A DNA stretch of 35,456 nt from Candidatus Dadabacteria bacterium (lineage in GTDB: Bacteria; Desulfobacterota_D; UBA1144; Nemesobacterales; Nemesobacteraceae). The stretch is from the NCBI GenBank assembly GCA_026706695.1, contig JAPOYE010000081.1:1-35456 (forward strand), read 5' to 3'. The notes under the pieces were generated by a model. That model ran no database searches. It worked only from the letters and a program-made list of their open reading frames with translations, and was not told the DNA's origin. Shown here piece after piece: positions 6,876-15,560 of the stretch. Every line of letters starts with the position of its first letter. Positions within the stretch are counted from its first letter, which is position 1. Position numbers and translations under genes: made by a program.

Positions 6876-7972
6876 GTCCGCATCAGTTTGATATACAGCT
6901 GGTAGCCGTCATAGTCGCGGCTTCATGCGCCATACCGGGGGCGTTTCTTGTTCTAAGAAGAATGTCCATGATGACTGACGCGATCAGCCATTCCATTCTG
7001 CTCGGCATAATTCTCGCTTTTTTTCTCGTGAAGGACCTTTCATCGCCGATTCTCATAATAGGGGCCGCCGCAAGCGGGGTGCTTGCGATTTCGCTCATAG
7101 AGGCGGTTAACCGCGCAAGGCTGGTTAAAAAGGACGCGTCGATAGGGATAGTTTTCCCGTTTCTTTTCAGCGTGGCGGTCATACTGCTTTCCAAGTACGC
7201 GCGAAACGTGCATATTGACACCCACTCCGTGCTTCTCGGAGAGATAGCGTTCGCTCCTTTTAACCGCCTGATTCTCTCGGGTATGGACCTGGGACCCAAA
7301 GCGGTTTACGTAATGGGTTCGATTCTTCTTCTGAACCTGCTTTTCATTTCCTTTTTCTACAAGGAGCTTAAGGTGTCGACTTTTGACGAGAGCTTTGCGT
7401 CGTCAATAGGGTTCCGTCCCCGACTCATCCACTACCTGCTTATGGCTGTTGTGTCGCTTACATGCGTCGGGGCGTTTGACGCCGTGGGCTCGATACTTGT
7501 TATAGCGCTTATAGTGATTCCGCCGTGCTGTGCCTACCTTCTTACGGATTCGCTTTTCAGGATGATTCTCCTGAGCGTGGTCTTTGGAATCTCGGCAGCC
7601 GTTTCGGGGTTCTGGGTCGCCAACTGGCTTGACGTTAACATAGCGGGTTCAATGGCCTTTGTGTGCGGGTTATTTTTCCTCGTGGTTTTTCTCCTTGCTC
7701 CCCAAAGGGGACTCTTCGGCATAATAAGAGAAAAAAGGAGACAGAGAATGGATTTTGCCGAAGCTTCGCTTCTCGTGAGTCTTTACAACCAGGAAAGAGG
7801 GGAGACGGTAAAGAACCATCCCGACAGCAGGGGCATGTTTCGGTCGGCTGATTTCGCGTCAAAAGTGGTTGAATTTCTGAAGCGGAAAGGAGAAATAGCT
7901 GTTGCGGGCGGAAAGCTTTTTCTTACGGAGAAAGGAAGAGAGAGGGCACGTATGACCATGGAGGGAAGATAA
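6872..7972 (+). CDS. troD: Second metal ABC transporter permease, also with C-terminal winged-helix-like extension
   Basis: A 366-residue ABC-3 family permease. The N-terminal 285 residues hold about eight to nine membrane segments, with the conserved FLVLRRMSMMTDAISHSILL region near residues 24-43 and VGSILVIALIVIPPCCAYLL around 207-226. The ATG overlaps the stop of the first permease by 4 bp (ATGA). As in the first permease, the chain continues past the membrane domain by about 75 residues (from MDFAEASLLVSLYNQER), ending FLTEKGRERAR, again winged-helix-like in pattern. The two permeases probably form a heterodimeric channel. The operon ends here, 8 bp before a convergent gene, leaving almost no room for a separate terminator. 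Confidence 0.9.
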   Translation: MSPHQFDIQLVAVIVAASCAIPGAFLVLRRMSMMTDAISHSILLGIILAFFLVKDLSSPILIIGAAASGVLAISLIEAVNRARLVKKDASIGIVFPFLFSVAVILLSKYARNVHIDTHSVLLGEIAFAPFNRLILSGMDLGPKAVYVMGSILLLNLLFISFFYKELKVSTFDESFASSIGFRPRLIHYLLMAVVSLTCVGAFDAVGSILVIALIVIPPCCAYLLTDSLFRMILLSVVFGISAAVSGFWVANWLDVNIAGSMAFVCGLFFLVVFLLAPQRGLFGIIREKRRQRMDFAEASLLVSLYNQERGETVKNHPDSRGMFRSADFASKVVEFLKRKGEIAVAGGKLFLTEKGRERARMTMEGR

Positions 7973-7980
7973 CGGAGGTC

Positions 7981-8706
7981 TTAGAGTAGGCGGAGCGGTT
8001 CTACTGCTCTTACGGTTCTGGGCTCATCCGTCAGTTCCCCGTCTCTTATTTCAATCTGGCGCCCAGGAGCCAGTTGATCACATCTGGGGTTATCTTCTCC
8101 CTCTATTCCCGTATTATCCAGTCTGACGGTTATTGTTACAGTTTCACTGCCCTCGGCTGATATCTTAATCAATATTTCTCCGTTTAGTTCATCGTCTTCG
8201 TCTGTACAATCTTTGTTCCCTTCAACGTCAACTTCTCCATTGAAAGTTATTTCGACTTTTTCTCGGTAAGATATCCTTTGATCCTTTATATCTATATCTC
8301 CAATTTTAACCACAGATCCGGGGAAAACATTTCTTCTCCCCGCGCCGATTTGGGAAGATTCGTCCCCGGTCTCAAAAATCTGAAGCTGAACTTCCGGGTC
8401 GAGATTTCCCTTTAGGGAAAATTTATCGTCCTGTAATATGTCCTCTTCAATTGCTCTTACTTCGCAGTTTCGTATATCCCCGTTTTCCACGACACATGCC
8501 TTTATGACAAAGCTTGCTCCTTCGTAAGCGGACGGCACATCCCTGATGGTGCCCTCTATCGTTTCTTCATGAGATACATCGGCGTTTCCATTGTTCCCGC
8601 TTCCGCCGAAATCAACATCCAGACCGCACCCTGAAACTGCGAATAAGGAAATAAAGAGGAAAAACAGGTAGATTTTCACGGCGCTTGCGCAGGTTTTTGT
8701 GTGCAT
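7981..8706 (-). CDS. Hypothetical lipoprotein
   Basis: A 241-residue protein with a classic lipoprotein signal: positively charged N-terminus, hydrophobic core and lipobox VSGC with the acylated cysteine near residue 27. The mature protein is acidic, starts with a Gly/Asn-rich linker and continues with repeated beta-strand patterns (VEITFNGEVDVEG, VTITVRLDNTGIEG), like a small extracellular beta-sandwich. Mature-region cysteines near residues 70, 79, 162 and 204 could form disulphides. The start has a fair Shine-Dalgarno sequence (CGAGGAA). I do not recognise the family. It is convergent with the metal importer and divergent from the glycosyltransferase gene, so no neighbour points to a function. 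Confidence 0.75.
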   Translation of the reverse strand: MHTKTCASAVKIYLFFLFISLFAVSGCGLDVDFGGSGNNGNADVSHEETIEGTIRDVPSAYEGASFVIKACVVENGDIRNCEVRAIEEDILQDDKFSLKGNLDPEVQLQIFETGDESSQIGAGRRNVFPGSVVKIGDIDIKDQRISYREKVEITFNGEVDVEGNKDCTDEDDELNGEILIKISAEGSETVTITVRLDNTGIEGEDNPRCDQLAPGRQIEIRDGELTDEPRTVRAVEPLRLL

Positions 8707-8783
8707 TAAGATTCCTCGATTTTTAATTTGCCTGACATAAAAGATAACATGAAATTCATATTAGTTTATTTTTCTTTTCCGCT

Positions 8784-8813
8784 TTGACACTCCGGGGGAT
8801 TTTACCGCAATAT
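8784..8813 (+). promoter_or_regulatory. Possible promoter of the glycosyltransferase gene
   Basis: TTGACA at 8784-8789 and CAATAT at 8808-8813 are separated by 18 bases. If used, transcription would begin at about 8819-8822, almost exactly at the ATG at 8822, implying a leaderless or very short-leader mRNA. No Shine-Dalgarno sequence is seen before that ATG, which is consistent but not proof. Confidence 0.3.
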
Positions 8814-8821
8814 CAGCCGAT

Positions 8822-10030
8822 ATGAAAAAAACAAACGTGCTTTTCATCAATCACTCGGTAAGGGACGGAGGACCGGGAAGAAGCCTTCTCTACATACTGA
8901 AGTACATCGACCGGGATAAGATAAACCCTTTTGTGCTCGTGCCGAAACACGACATATTCTCTGAGAGCCTGAAATCCGAGGGCATCTTTGAAAACGTCAT
9001 AGTCGACCCCAGGTTTCCCGAGAACATACAGAAATCAACAATGGTGGCGGACACAACGCGGGCCCCGGGTCTTATGAGAGTTTTCTCCATAATCGTAAAC
9101 ATAGTGAATATGCTCCGCCTGCTTTGCGGTTCCCCTAAGATAATCAGGGAAAACGGAATCGACATTGTCTACTGTAACGGAACCCTTGGGAAAATCGTGG
9201 GAACTCTGATCGGGAGGAAAAACAAAAAACCCGTTATCTGGCACGTAAGGAACATACAGCAGACGCGGTTTATGAAATCTTTAATGGAAACGCTCTCGGG
9301 GTTTCAGTGCGTGAAGAAGATAATATGCGTTTCCCGCGCCACGGCCAAGCCGTTTGAGAGGGCAAAAAACAAGGTTCACGTCGTCTATAACGGCATTGAC
9401 CCCGCGGATTTCGACAGGGATTCCGTTCGGGGTTCTCTAAGAGAGGAGTTCTCCATTCCGCCGGATACGGTGCTTGTCGGAAACACCGGGAGGGTGGTTC
9501 CGAGAAAGGGCTACGTGGAATTCATCGACACTGTAAGCCGACTTGTCTCGGACGGCAATATCAGGGAGAAAACAAAGTTCGTTATAGTCGGAGATACTCC
9601 GTGGTTCTTTCCGAAAAACCACCTGCGGGAGCTTGAGGATCATGCGGAGAGACTGGGGGTGCGGGATAGCTTTATCTTCACCGGGTACAGAAAGGACGTA
9701 AGGCCGTATCTTAAGGATTTTGACCTCTTCGTTATTCCGTCCAATTATCCGGATCCTTTCCCGAGGTCAGTGATAGAGGCGATGGCGTTCAGTCTCCCCG
9801 TCGTGGGTTTTTCAATAGGGGGAATAGCGGAGGCCGTTGAGGACGGAAAGACCGGTTTTCTCTGCGCACCGGGGGATTTTCAGGAGATGGGGGAGAGCGT
9901 CTCGATTCTTGCGTGGGACGCGGAGGCCCGGGGTGAAATGGGCCGAAACTCAAGGCGCAGGGTGATGGAAATGTGTTCCGCTGCCGAGCGGACCGCGGAC
10001 GTACAGAGAATAATACTCGAGGTCCGGTAA
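8822..10030 (+). CDS. Glycosyltransferase family 4 (GT-B fold)
   Basis: A 402-residue GT-B glycosyltransferase, probably building cell-surface polysaccharide or glycolipid from a nucleotide sugar. The N-terminal acceptor domain starts with VLFINHSVRDGGPGRSL, where the Gly-rich loop is typical. The donor-binding domain starts near residue 205 (LVGNTGRVVPRKGYVEFI) and contains FTGYRKDV and FPRSVIEAMAFSLPVV, with E319 as the conserved glutamate of the family motif. The first glutamate of the usual EX7E pair is an aspartate here (D311), as in some GT4 subfamilies. GGIAEAVEDGKTGFL follows. No membrane segment is obvious. It stands alone, divergent from the lipoprotein gene and convergent with der with a one-base gap, so the substrate cannot be deduced. 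Confidence 0.88.
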   Translation: MKKTNVLFINHSVRDGGPGRSLLYILKYIDRDKINPFVLVPKHDIFSESLKSEGIFENVIVDPRFPENIQKSTMVADTTRAPGLMRVFSIIVNIVNMLRLLCGSPKIIRENGIDIVYCNGTLGKIVGTLIGRKNKKPVIWHVRNIQQTRFMKSLMETLSGFQCVKKIICVSRATAKPFERAKNKVHVVYNGIDPADFDRDSVRGSLREEFSIPPDTVLVGNTGRVVPRKGYVEFIDTVSRLVSDGNIREKTKFVIVGDTPWFFPKNHLRELEDHAERLGVRDSFIFTGYRKDVRPYLKDFDLFVIPSNYPDPFPRSVIEAMAFSLPVVGFSIGGIAEAVEDGKTGFLCAPGDFQEMGESVSILAWDAEARGEMGRNSRRRVMEMCSAAERTADVQRIILEVR

Positions 10031-10031
10031 G

Positions 10032-11378
10032 CTAGACTTCCTTTCCTTCCCTGTCCCGAAACAGAAGCCTGAGGGGAGACCCCTCGAAGTCCGCGTACTC
10101 CCTTAACTTGTTCTCAAGGAACCTTCTGTAGTTCTCCGGGATGCCCTTTGCCGAATTCGTGAAGATCGTAAATGTCGGCGGTGCGGTGAAAGGCTGCGAG
10201 ATGTAGAAAAGCCTGATCTCCTTTCTTCTGTAGACCGGGGGAGGATGGCGTTTTGTAAGGTCTTCGAGGAACCTGTTTAGCTTTCCCGTGGATATCTTTC
10301 TTTTAAAATTTTCCTCCACCCGCTCGACAACGTCAAAGATTCTCCCGACTTTCTTGCCGGTAAGAGCGGAGATGGTCAGCACGGGGGCGTAGTCAACCCC
10401 GGGCAGTTTCTCCTTTGTTACCTCCTCAACCTCTTTGGGGTCCGCTATGTCCTCGGGAGCGAGATCCCATTTGTTAAGCAGTATTATAAGGGCCCTGTTT
10501 CTGCCTTTAATCAGTTCCGCGAGGCGCGAGTCGTGGTGGGTCGGGCCTTCTTGACCGTCTATCATCAGCAGTACGATGTGGGCTCTTTCGATGGACCTTA
10601 TTGCCCGGAAAACGCTGTGTTTCTCAACCGGGGCGTCTATTCTTGACTTCCTTCTTATGCCCGCGGTATCAATAAAGACGTATCTCTTTCCGTCTTTTTC
10701 ATATACGGAGTCAATGGAGTCGCGTGTCGTGCCGGGCGTGGAACTTGTTATGAGTCTCTGTTCTCCGAGTATCCTGTTCACTAGGGTGGATTTTCCCACG
10801 TTGGGTTTGCCGATAACGGCGATTCTCGTCTCTTCTGACTCTTCCGATTCTGCTTCCGGCTGCACGGAAGTTTCTATGCAGGAAGCGATCTGCTCCGCGA
10901 GTTCGTAGATATTTTTGTTGTGAAGCGCGGAAATCGCCATGAAGTCATCCGTGCCCGTCCCGTAGAATTCGTATGTCTTCAGCACCTGTTTTATGTTCCC
11001 ATGGTCGATTTTGTTTACGGCGTAGATGACTTTCTTGTCGGTCTTTCGAAGATACCGCACTATCTCGGAATCCTGAGGCAGGACCCCGTCCCTGCCGTCA
11101 AAAAGCATCACCACGAGATCGGCTTCCGAGATAGCCACGTCTATCTGCTCTTTTATGAGTGAGTAGTCCTGGTCGTCTTCGCCGAGAGAAAGCCCTCCGG
11201 TGTCAACCAAGGTGAACTCCTTTTCCTTCCATCGGGTGTCTTCATAGACCCTGTCTCTCGTGACGCCAGGGATATCCTCTACTATCGTCTTGTTCCACCC
11301 TATTATTCTGTTAAAAAGGGTGGACTTGCCGACATTTGGTCTTCCGACTATGGCTACGATAGGCTTTTCCCCGCTCAT
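10032..11378 (-). CDS. der: Ribosome biogenesis GTPase Der (EngA)
   Basis: A 448-residue double GTPase required for maturation of the 50S ribosomal subunit. The first G domain shows GRPNVGKST (G1, about 11-19), DTGG (G3) and NKID (G4). The second shows GKPNVGKST (about 190-198), DTAGIRRKSR (G3) and NKWD (G4). A KH-like RNA-binding domain fills the C-terminal 90 residues (from about KRKISTGKLNRFLEDL). An acidic linker (PEAESEESEE) separates the two G domains. The ATG has a Shine-Dalgarno sequence (GGAGAAG). It lies 51 bp downstream of the tamB-like gene on the same strand and could be cotranscribed with it. Confidence 0.97.
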   Translation of the reverse strand: MSGEKPIVAIVGRPNVGKSTLFNRIIGWNKTIVEDIPGVTRDRVYEDTRWKEKEFTLVDTGGLSLGEDDQDYSLIKEQIDVAISEADLVVMLFDGRDGVLPQDSEIVRYLRKTDKKVIYAVNKIDHGNIKQVLKTYEFYGTGTDDFMAISALHNKNIYELAEQIASCIETSVQPEAESEESEETRIAVIGKPNVGKSTLVNRILGEQRLITSSTPGTTRDSIDSVYEKDGKRYVFIDTAGIRRKSRIDAPVEKHSVFRAIRSIERAHIVLLMIDGQEGPTHHDSRLAELIKGRNRALIILLNKWDLAPEDIADPKEVEEVTKEKLPGVDYAPVLTISALTGKKVGRIFDVVERVEENFKRKISTGKLNRFLEDLTKRHPPPVYRRKEIRLFYISQPFTAPPTFTIFTNSAKGIPENYRRFLENKLREYADFEGSPLRLLFRDREGKEV

Positions 11379-11429
11379 TGCGCTTCTCCGTTACAGTTTC
11401 CGGGAAGAATATGCCCGAAGTTTGGGCTT

Positions 11430-14400
11430 TTAATAATTGAAATTGTAGAAAAAATCGACTCCGGGGTTTTCTCCCCCCATCTGGCTTTCAATCGAGAATC
11501 TTCTGTTCAGTCTCCATTCGAGGTTGAGCTTGTTACGCATCTCCACCGTGTGATCAAGCGAGGTCTTGGAGGGCGACCTCTCGTAGCCGACGAAGATATC
11601 TCTTGTGACGTAGGAGCCGACTTTTAGCGTGCTGTCCTCAAACCCTCGGTCTCCTTCCTGTATGCTCAGGAGGTCAAGACCGATCTCAGAGCTTAAAAGC
11701 TCCGAAATTCCGCCTGTGGCAACCGCGGTCGCGAATTTCCCAACAAAGGCCCTTTGCTGGTTCTGGAGCCTGTTGCTCGAAGCTCCGAAGACTATATAGG
11801 AGATTATGTCGATTTCTTCAAGATCGGGAGTGCTTGAGAGAGACAGGTCCGGTTCCCTCAGGTCTCCCGTGACGTTTACGTACACGTCAACATCGTCGGC
11901 GTCGTAGTAGGCCTTGACGTTGAGATCCGGGTTATTCGACGCCCCCGTAAAATTAAGCGTGGCGTCTTCTATGTCGAAAAGCTTGCCGAAGACCGTGTAA
12001 TATCCCTCGGATGACACTATGTTTCCCTGCATGTTGAGGTCTCCGCCCGGTTCTTTCTTAAGCCTCAGTTTTCCTCTTGTATTGAAGTTGGCCTCTTTGG
12101 TTTTAATCCATGTGCCTGAGGAGATATCGACTGAGATATCCATCGCGGTTTTTTCTCTGTAAAAGCCGGTTTCATTCTGTGCCTCAAGTGAAAACTCATC
12201 GGCCAGACTTTCGGTTTTCTCTATGAAGCTGATGTCTCTTATGCTTTTTATCCTGCCCGGGTACAGGCGAATTCTTCCCGCAGTGACCTTGGTTTTTCCC
12301 GTTACTTTAAGAAATTCGCCTTTTTTTTCTATCTTGAGATCACCGGAGAGATCCGTTTTTATCGAATGAGGATTAAAACGGACTTTCTCCATCTCAAGAT
12401 TCGCGCGGTAGGTGAAATCGGAGATGTCCATTCTGCCTTTCAGGTAGGCTCTCCCCTGTTTTGAGAGGATTTCCGTCCTTGGCAAGGAGAGTTTTGTCCC
12501 GCTGAGCGAAAGCTTCGCGTGCTCGGTGAACAGACTGTTTCTGAGCTGGGCAAGAGAGAGTCTCATGCCGTTTAGCTCAAGATTCCCTTTTACACGCGGT
12601 CTTGAGAGGGTGCCGTTCAGAGAAAGACTGCCGGATGAGAAGTCGCCATCGATCTTCTCTATCGAATTTGAAAAAATTTCCATGAACCCGAGGCCGTATC
12701 CATCCGACTTCAATTCAAGGTCAATCGAAGTTCCCATTATCGCTTCCAGCGGGCTCTGCGCATTTCGCGGAACCAGCAGATCTCCTCGCAAGCTTAGGTT
12801 TTCCTTTTGTTCCAGGGAGGATAGCAGGTCCAGAGAAAGCTTTCCTTTTTCGCCATCGAGCCTGATTTTCATGTCTCCCGATGCTGGGAATCCGTAAGAG
12901 AAGCCTTCCGATCTTATTTCGGCCTGGACGGAAGGAGCGGTGAGAGAACCGCTGGCTCGGACTTTTCCGTTGAGAGTTCCCCCCAGGTCGTGTCTGAAAT
13001 TAAGAACCTTCGATATGATCAGCGGATTGAAGTTTGTTATCTCGGCCCGCAGTTCGATCGTTTTTTCTTTCCTGTCGATTTCTCCCAGAAAGTCGGAGAT
13101 TTTCCCCTCTCCGTAGAGAAATTCATCTCCCCGAATACTTGCTCTGTCCGAAGATATATCAAGGAAGATATCTCCTTTGTTTTTAAACAGTTTTTCGTCC
13201 AGAAGACCTTCAAGATAGGTCATCCTTAATTTTTTCTCGTCTTCCAGAAGGTCGCTAACGCTGAATTCTGAAGAGGCGTAGGAACCGTTTTTCTTGCTCA
13301 AAAGAACGCCCGCGTCAAAGAGAGTTTCCGTTCCCCGAAGCTTTGCCTCGATAGTGTCCGAGTAATTGCCGAGAACGCGGGCCCGTTCTCCCAGCAGATA
13401 TATGTCAAGCGATACCTTGGGGGTGTTTTTTAAATCAATCCGGGTGCTTGACCGTACGGACATTTCCTGAGCTATGAAATCTTCTTCATAGGCGAAGTCC
13501 TCTACGCGCGAGTTCGCCTCGATAAGCGGAGTGAAAATGTCTCCGCTGATTTTTCCGCTTGAGTCTATTTTTCCTAAAACCAGAGGAATCCTTTCGTCAA
13601 TCTCGGAGAGAAAACTCAGGTCCTGCGTTTTGAATTCAAAAACGCAGTCAAGACCCTTCTGCGCTCCTTTGGTTTTTTCCGCGGACAGGGAAAATTGATC
13701 GGACAGGACCTTAAGCCTGTTTACCGTCAGGGTTCCTTTTTGAATGCTGCCGTCTATCCGGGAGTTTATGCTGGTTATTCCGTACAGTTCGTCTGTTTTA
13801 AGATCGGCGTTTACTCGCAGGTACTTGTCTTCAAAGAATTTGCCTTTTTTCGGTATCGCCCCCTTAAAAGTCGCGTTTCCGTCGACATGGTTGTCAATTG
13901 TGATATCCGGGAATTCGAGTTTCAGCTTGAATCCTTTTGCCTTTGAGGTGAAATCGAAATCCGTACCGTCGTTTCTGAACGTCATGTAACCTTCGATCCG
14001 AAGGCTGCTTTGCTCGCTGTCTATTACGTCGAGATAATCGGGTTCGATCCGAAGGGAATAGATTTCCCTGCTCGCCCAGCTGCCGCTTACCCTGAGATTC
14101 GAGTTCAGCCTCGGGTTGTCTCCGAACTTAAGCGGGTAGGGGGTGCGGTTGAGTATCTCGGTCAGTTCATCCGTGTTCGCGCCGCTTAGCTCCGCGGTGA
14201 GATCAAACCAGTTCTTCTCTCCCCCTGCGAGCCATTTCCTAAAGTCGATGCTGCCCCTCAGGCTTGACTCCCCGAATCCTCCGCCTGCCGTGCCTTCTAT
14301 AAAGGTTTTTGTCCCTTTAATGGTTACAGGTCTGAGGTCCATCCGAAACGGCTTTCCGTTAAGAAAAGAATCGGGTGTCGAGAGCTCCATCGTGCCGACC

Positions 14401-15245
14401 ATGTTGTCTAAGGAGTGCATCTTGACTTTTGTTTTTGCCTTGAGATTTATCTCTCCCTTTCCGTTTATTCCGAGCGTGTCGAAATACACGGTCATGTCGA
14501 ATTCGGGGTTCCTCAGGCCTCTCGCGACCCCGCTTCCCCTGACCGGCACGCCCTCAACCTTAAATCCTGCGTCCTTGAATACGCAGTCCCAGGAAGCTAT
14601 ATCGATTTTCCCCTTGAGGTTCCTTATCCTGATTCTGGGGGACACGTAGTCGAAATTCATGTCCTTTGCGTCAAGTTCGATCTTTTTCGTCAGTTCAATG
14701 ATGTTTATCGAGAACAGAGACTCCTCAACCAGGTCAAATTCCCAGACCTTGTCTCTAGTGCGGTCAACAATCGTAACGCGGGAATCGCGGATTCTGTTAT
14801 TCGCGAAAATGAGGCTTATTCTTTCCCCTTGCGGGCCCTCGGCGGTTTTGTCCTCGTTCTTGAGTTTCTTGAAATCCCATACCCCGCGTCTGTCCTTTGC
14901 GAGAAAAACCCTGAGACCTTGTATTTCCGTGTCGGACAAGTAGAGCTTCTTTCTCGAAATCATTGAGTAAAGAAGCGGAATTGAGTAGTTCGTCGAGAGT
15001 TTTTCGATCTTCATGTGACTCTCTCCGGCTATTTTTACTTCAATATCGCTTATCTCCAGCGTGGAGATTACGCTTCCCTCGATATCTCCGAGGCTGATAT
15101 GGAAATTGGGGATTGAGTTTAGCCTTCGCTCTATGAGGTTTTTTGCGTACTGGCGGCTTCCCTCGGTCTGGGAGAACAGAAAAAGCCCCAGGACAATGCC
15201 GCAGATTACTGCCGTGAATATAAAAAAAATCGTTCTTCGACGCAC
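11430..15245 (-). CDS. tamB: TamB-like translocation and assembly module / AsmA-like lipid transport protein (DUF490)
   Basis: A 1271-residue protein anchored by one N-terminal membrane segment (about residues 4-25). It then continues as very long beta-strand-rich repeats typical of the TamB/AsmA-like bridge proteins, which span the periplasm and are linked to outer-membrane protein assembly or phospholipid transport. The C-terminal 300 residues show the DUF490 pattern, including GDLNMQGNIVSSEGYYTVFGKLF, here split as a glycine-rich strand followed by FDIEDATLNFTG, then LEEIDIISYIVFGASSN. The chain ends in aromatic residues (FFYNFNY), as expected for a C-terminal beta signal. The start is GTG, with AAGGA three to four bases upstream, a tight spacing. 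No TamA/BamA partner gene lies adjacent. der follows on the same strand. Confidence 0.9.
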   Translation of the reverse strand: MRRRTIFFIFTAVICGIVLGLFLFSQTEGSRQYAKNLIERRLNSIPNFHISLGDIEGSVISTLEISDIEVKIAGESHMKIEKLSTNYSIPLLYSMISRKKLYLSDTEIQGLRVFLAKDRRGVWDFKKLKNEDKTAEGPQGERISLIFANNRIRDSRVTIVDRTRDKVWEFDLVEESLFSINIIELTKKIELDAKDMNFDYVSPRIRIRNLKGKIDIASWDCVFKDAGFKVEGVPVRGSGVARGLRNPEFDMTVYFDTLGINGKGEINLKAKTKVKMHSLDNMVGTMELSTPDSFLNGKPFRMDLRPVTIKGTKTFIEGTAGGGFGESSLRGSIDFRKWLAGGEKNWFDLTAELSGANTDELTEILNRTPYPLKFGDNPRLNSNLRVSGSWASREIYSLRIEPDYLDVIDSEQSSLRIEGYMTFRNDGTDFDFTSKAKGFKLKLEFPDITIDNHVDGNATFKGAIPKKGKFFEDKYLRVNADLKTDELYGITSINSRIDGSIQKGTLTVNRLKVLSDQFSLSAEKTKGAQKGLDCVFEFKTQDLSFLSEIDERIPLVLGKIDSSGKISGDIFTPLIEANSRVEDFAYEEDFIAQEMSVRSSTRIDLKNTPKVSLDIYLLGERARVLGNYSDTIEAKLRGTETLFDAGVLLSKKNGSYASSEFSVSDLLEDEKKLRMTYLEGLLDEKLFKNKGDIFLDISSDRASIRGDEFLYGEGKISDFLGEIDRKEKTIELRAEITNFNPLIISKVLNFRHDLGGTLNGKVRASGSLTAPSVQAEIRSEGFSYGFPASGDMKIRLDGEKGKLSLDLLSSLEQKENLSLRGDLLVPRNAQSPLEAIMGTSIDLELKSDGYGLGFMEIFSNSIEKIDGDFSSGSLSLNGTLSRPRVKGNLELNGMRLSLAQLRNSLFTEHAKLSLSGTKLSLPRTEILSKQGRAYLKGRMDISDFTYRANLEMEKVRFNPHSIKTDLSGDLKIEKKGEFLKVTGKTKVTAGRIRLYPGRIKSIRDISFIEKTESLADEFSLEAQNETGFYREKTAMDISVDISSGTWIKTKEANFNTRGKLRLKKEPGGDLNMQGNIVSSEGYYTVFGKLFDIEDATLNFTGASNNPDLNVKAYYDADDVDVYVNVTGDLREPDLSLSSTPDLEEIDIISYIVFGASSNRLQNQQRAFVGKFATAVATGGISELLSSEIGLDLLSIQEGDRGFEDSTLKVGSYVTRDIFVGYERSPSKTSLDHTVEMRNKLNLEWRLNRRFSIESQMGGENPGVDFFYNFNY

Positions 15246-15560
15246 TGTCCTTAGTAAAAACGCAGGGAACTTCTCTTCTGTTACGCTGTATAGATCTGGA
15301 TTTTCCTAACAAGCCTATTATACTTAAAAGCCGCCAAATAAAAACAGAACTCACCTGAGGTGCCCGGAAGGTCCTTTCCAAAGAAATGTTCTGTTCGCTG
15401 CGGGCTTTTCCCCGTAGAACCGGATCGTGCGAGAGGCAAGTTTGAGATCCCTGAGGGGGTGCGGAAACAGGGTTTCTTTCAGGTTCACTTGCGCTATCCG
15501 GGCTGTTCTTATGATGTTATAAGCGAAGCTGCTACGGTAATTCGAAGGAGGTTGTTTTAA
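15246..15560. other. 315-bp divergent intergenic region between tamB-like and M23 peptidase genes
   Basis: This is the longest gene-free stretch in the backbone part. It holds the candidate tamB promoter on the minus strand. On the plus strand there is a hairpin at 15398-15417 (CTGCGGG, six-base loop, CCCGTAG, with one G-T pair) that is not followed by a T-run, and a strong ribosome binding site AAGGAGG at 15545-15551. A GTG-initiated open frame at 15360-15560 ends directly against the ATG of the next gene, but nothing else supports it as coding. I see no RNA family that I can name. Confidence 0.4.
15317..15346 (-). promoter_or_regulatory. Candidate promoter of the tamB-like gene
   Basis: On the minus strand a perfect TATAAT lies at 15322-15317, about 70 bases ahead of the GTG start at 15245. 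The -35 region is weak: TGTTTT at 15346-15341 with an 18-base spacer is the best candidate. Confidence 0.4.

Noticed and set aside
14143-14966. Long plus-strand open frames inside the tamB-like gene
   Set aside because: They are antisense shadows of a clearly coding 1271-residue protein.
15363-15371. CCCGGAAGG resembles the tip of bacterial SRP RNA
   Set aside because: The rest of the conserved loop sequence and the pairing stems of SRP RNA are missing.
15360-15560. GTG-started open frame of 66 residues before the M23 peptidase gene
   Set aside because: No ribosome site before the GTG, odd composition and no recognisable similarity. Kept only as a finding about the leader.
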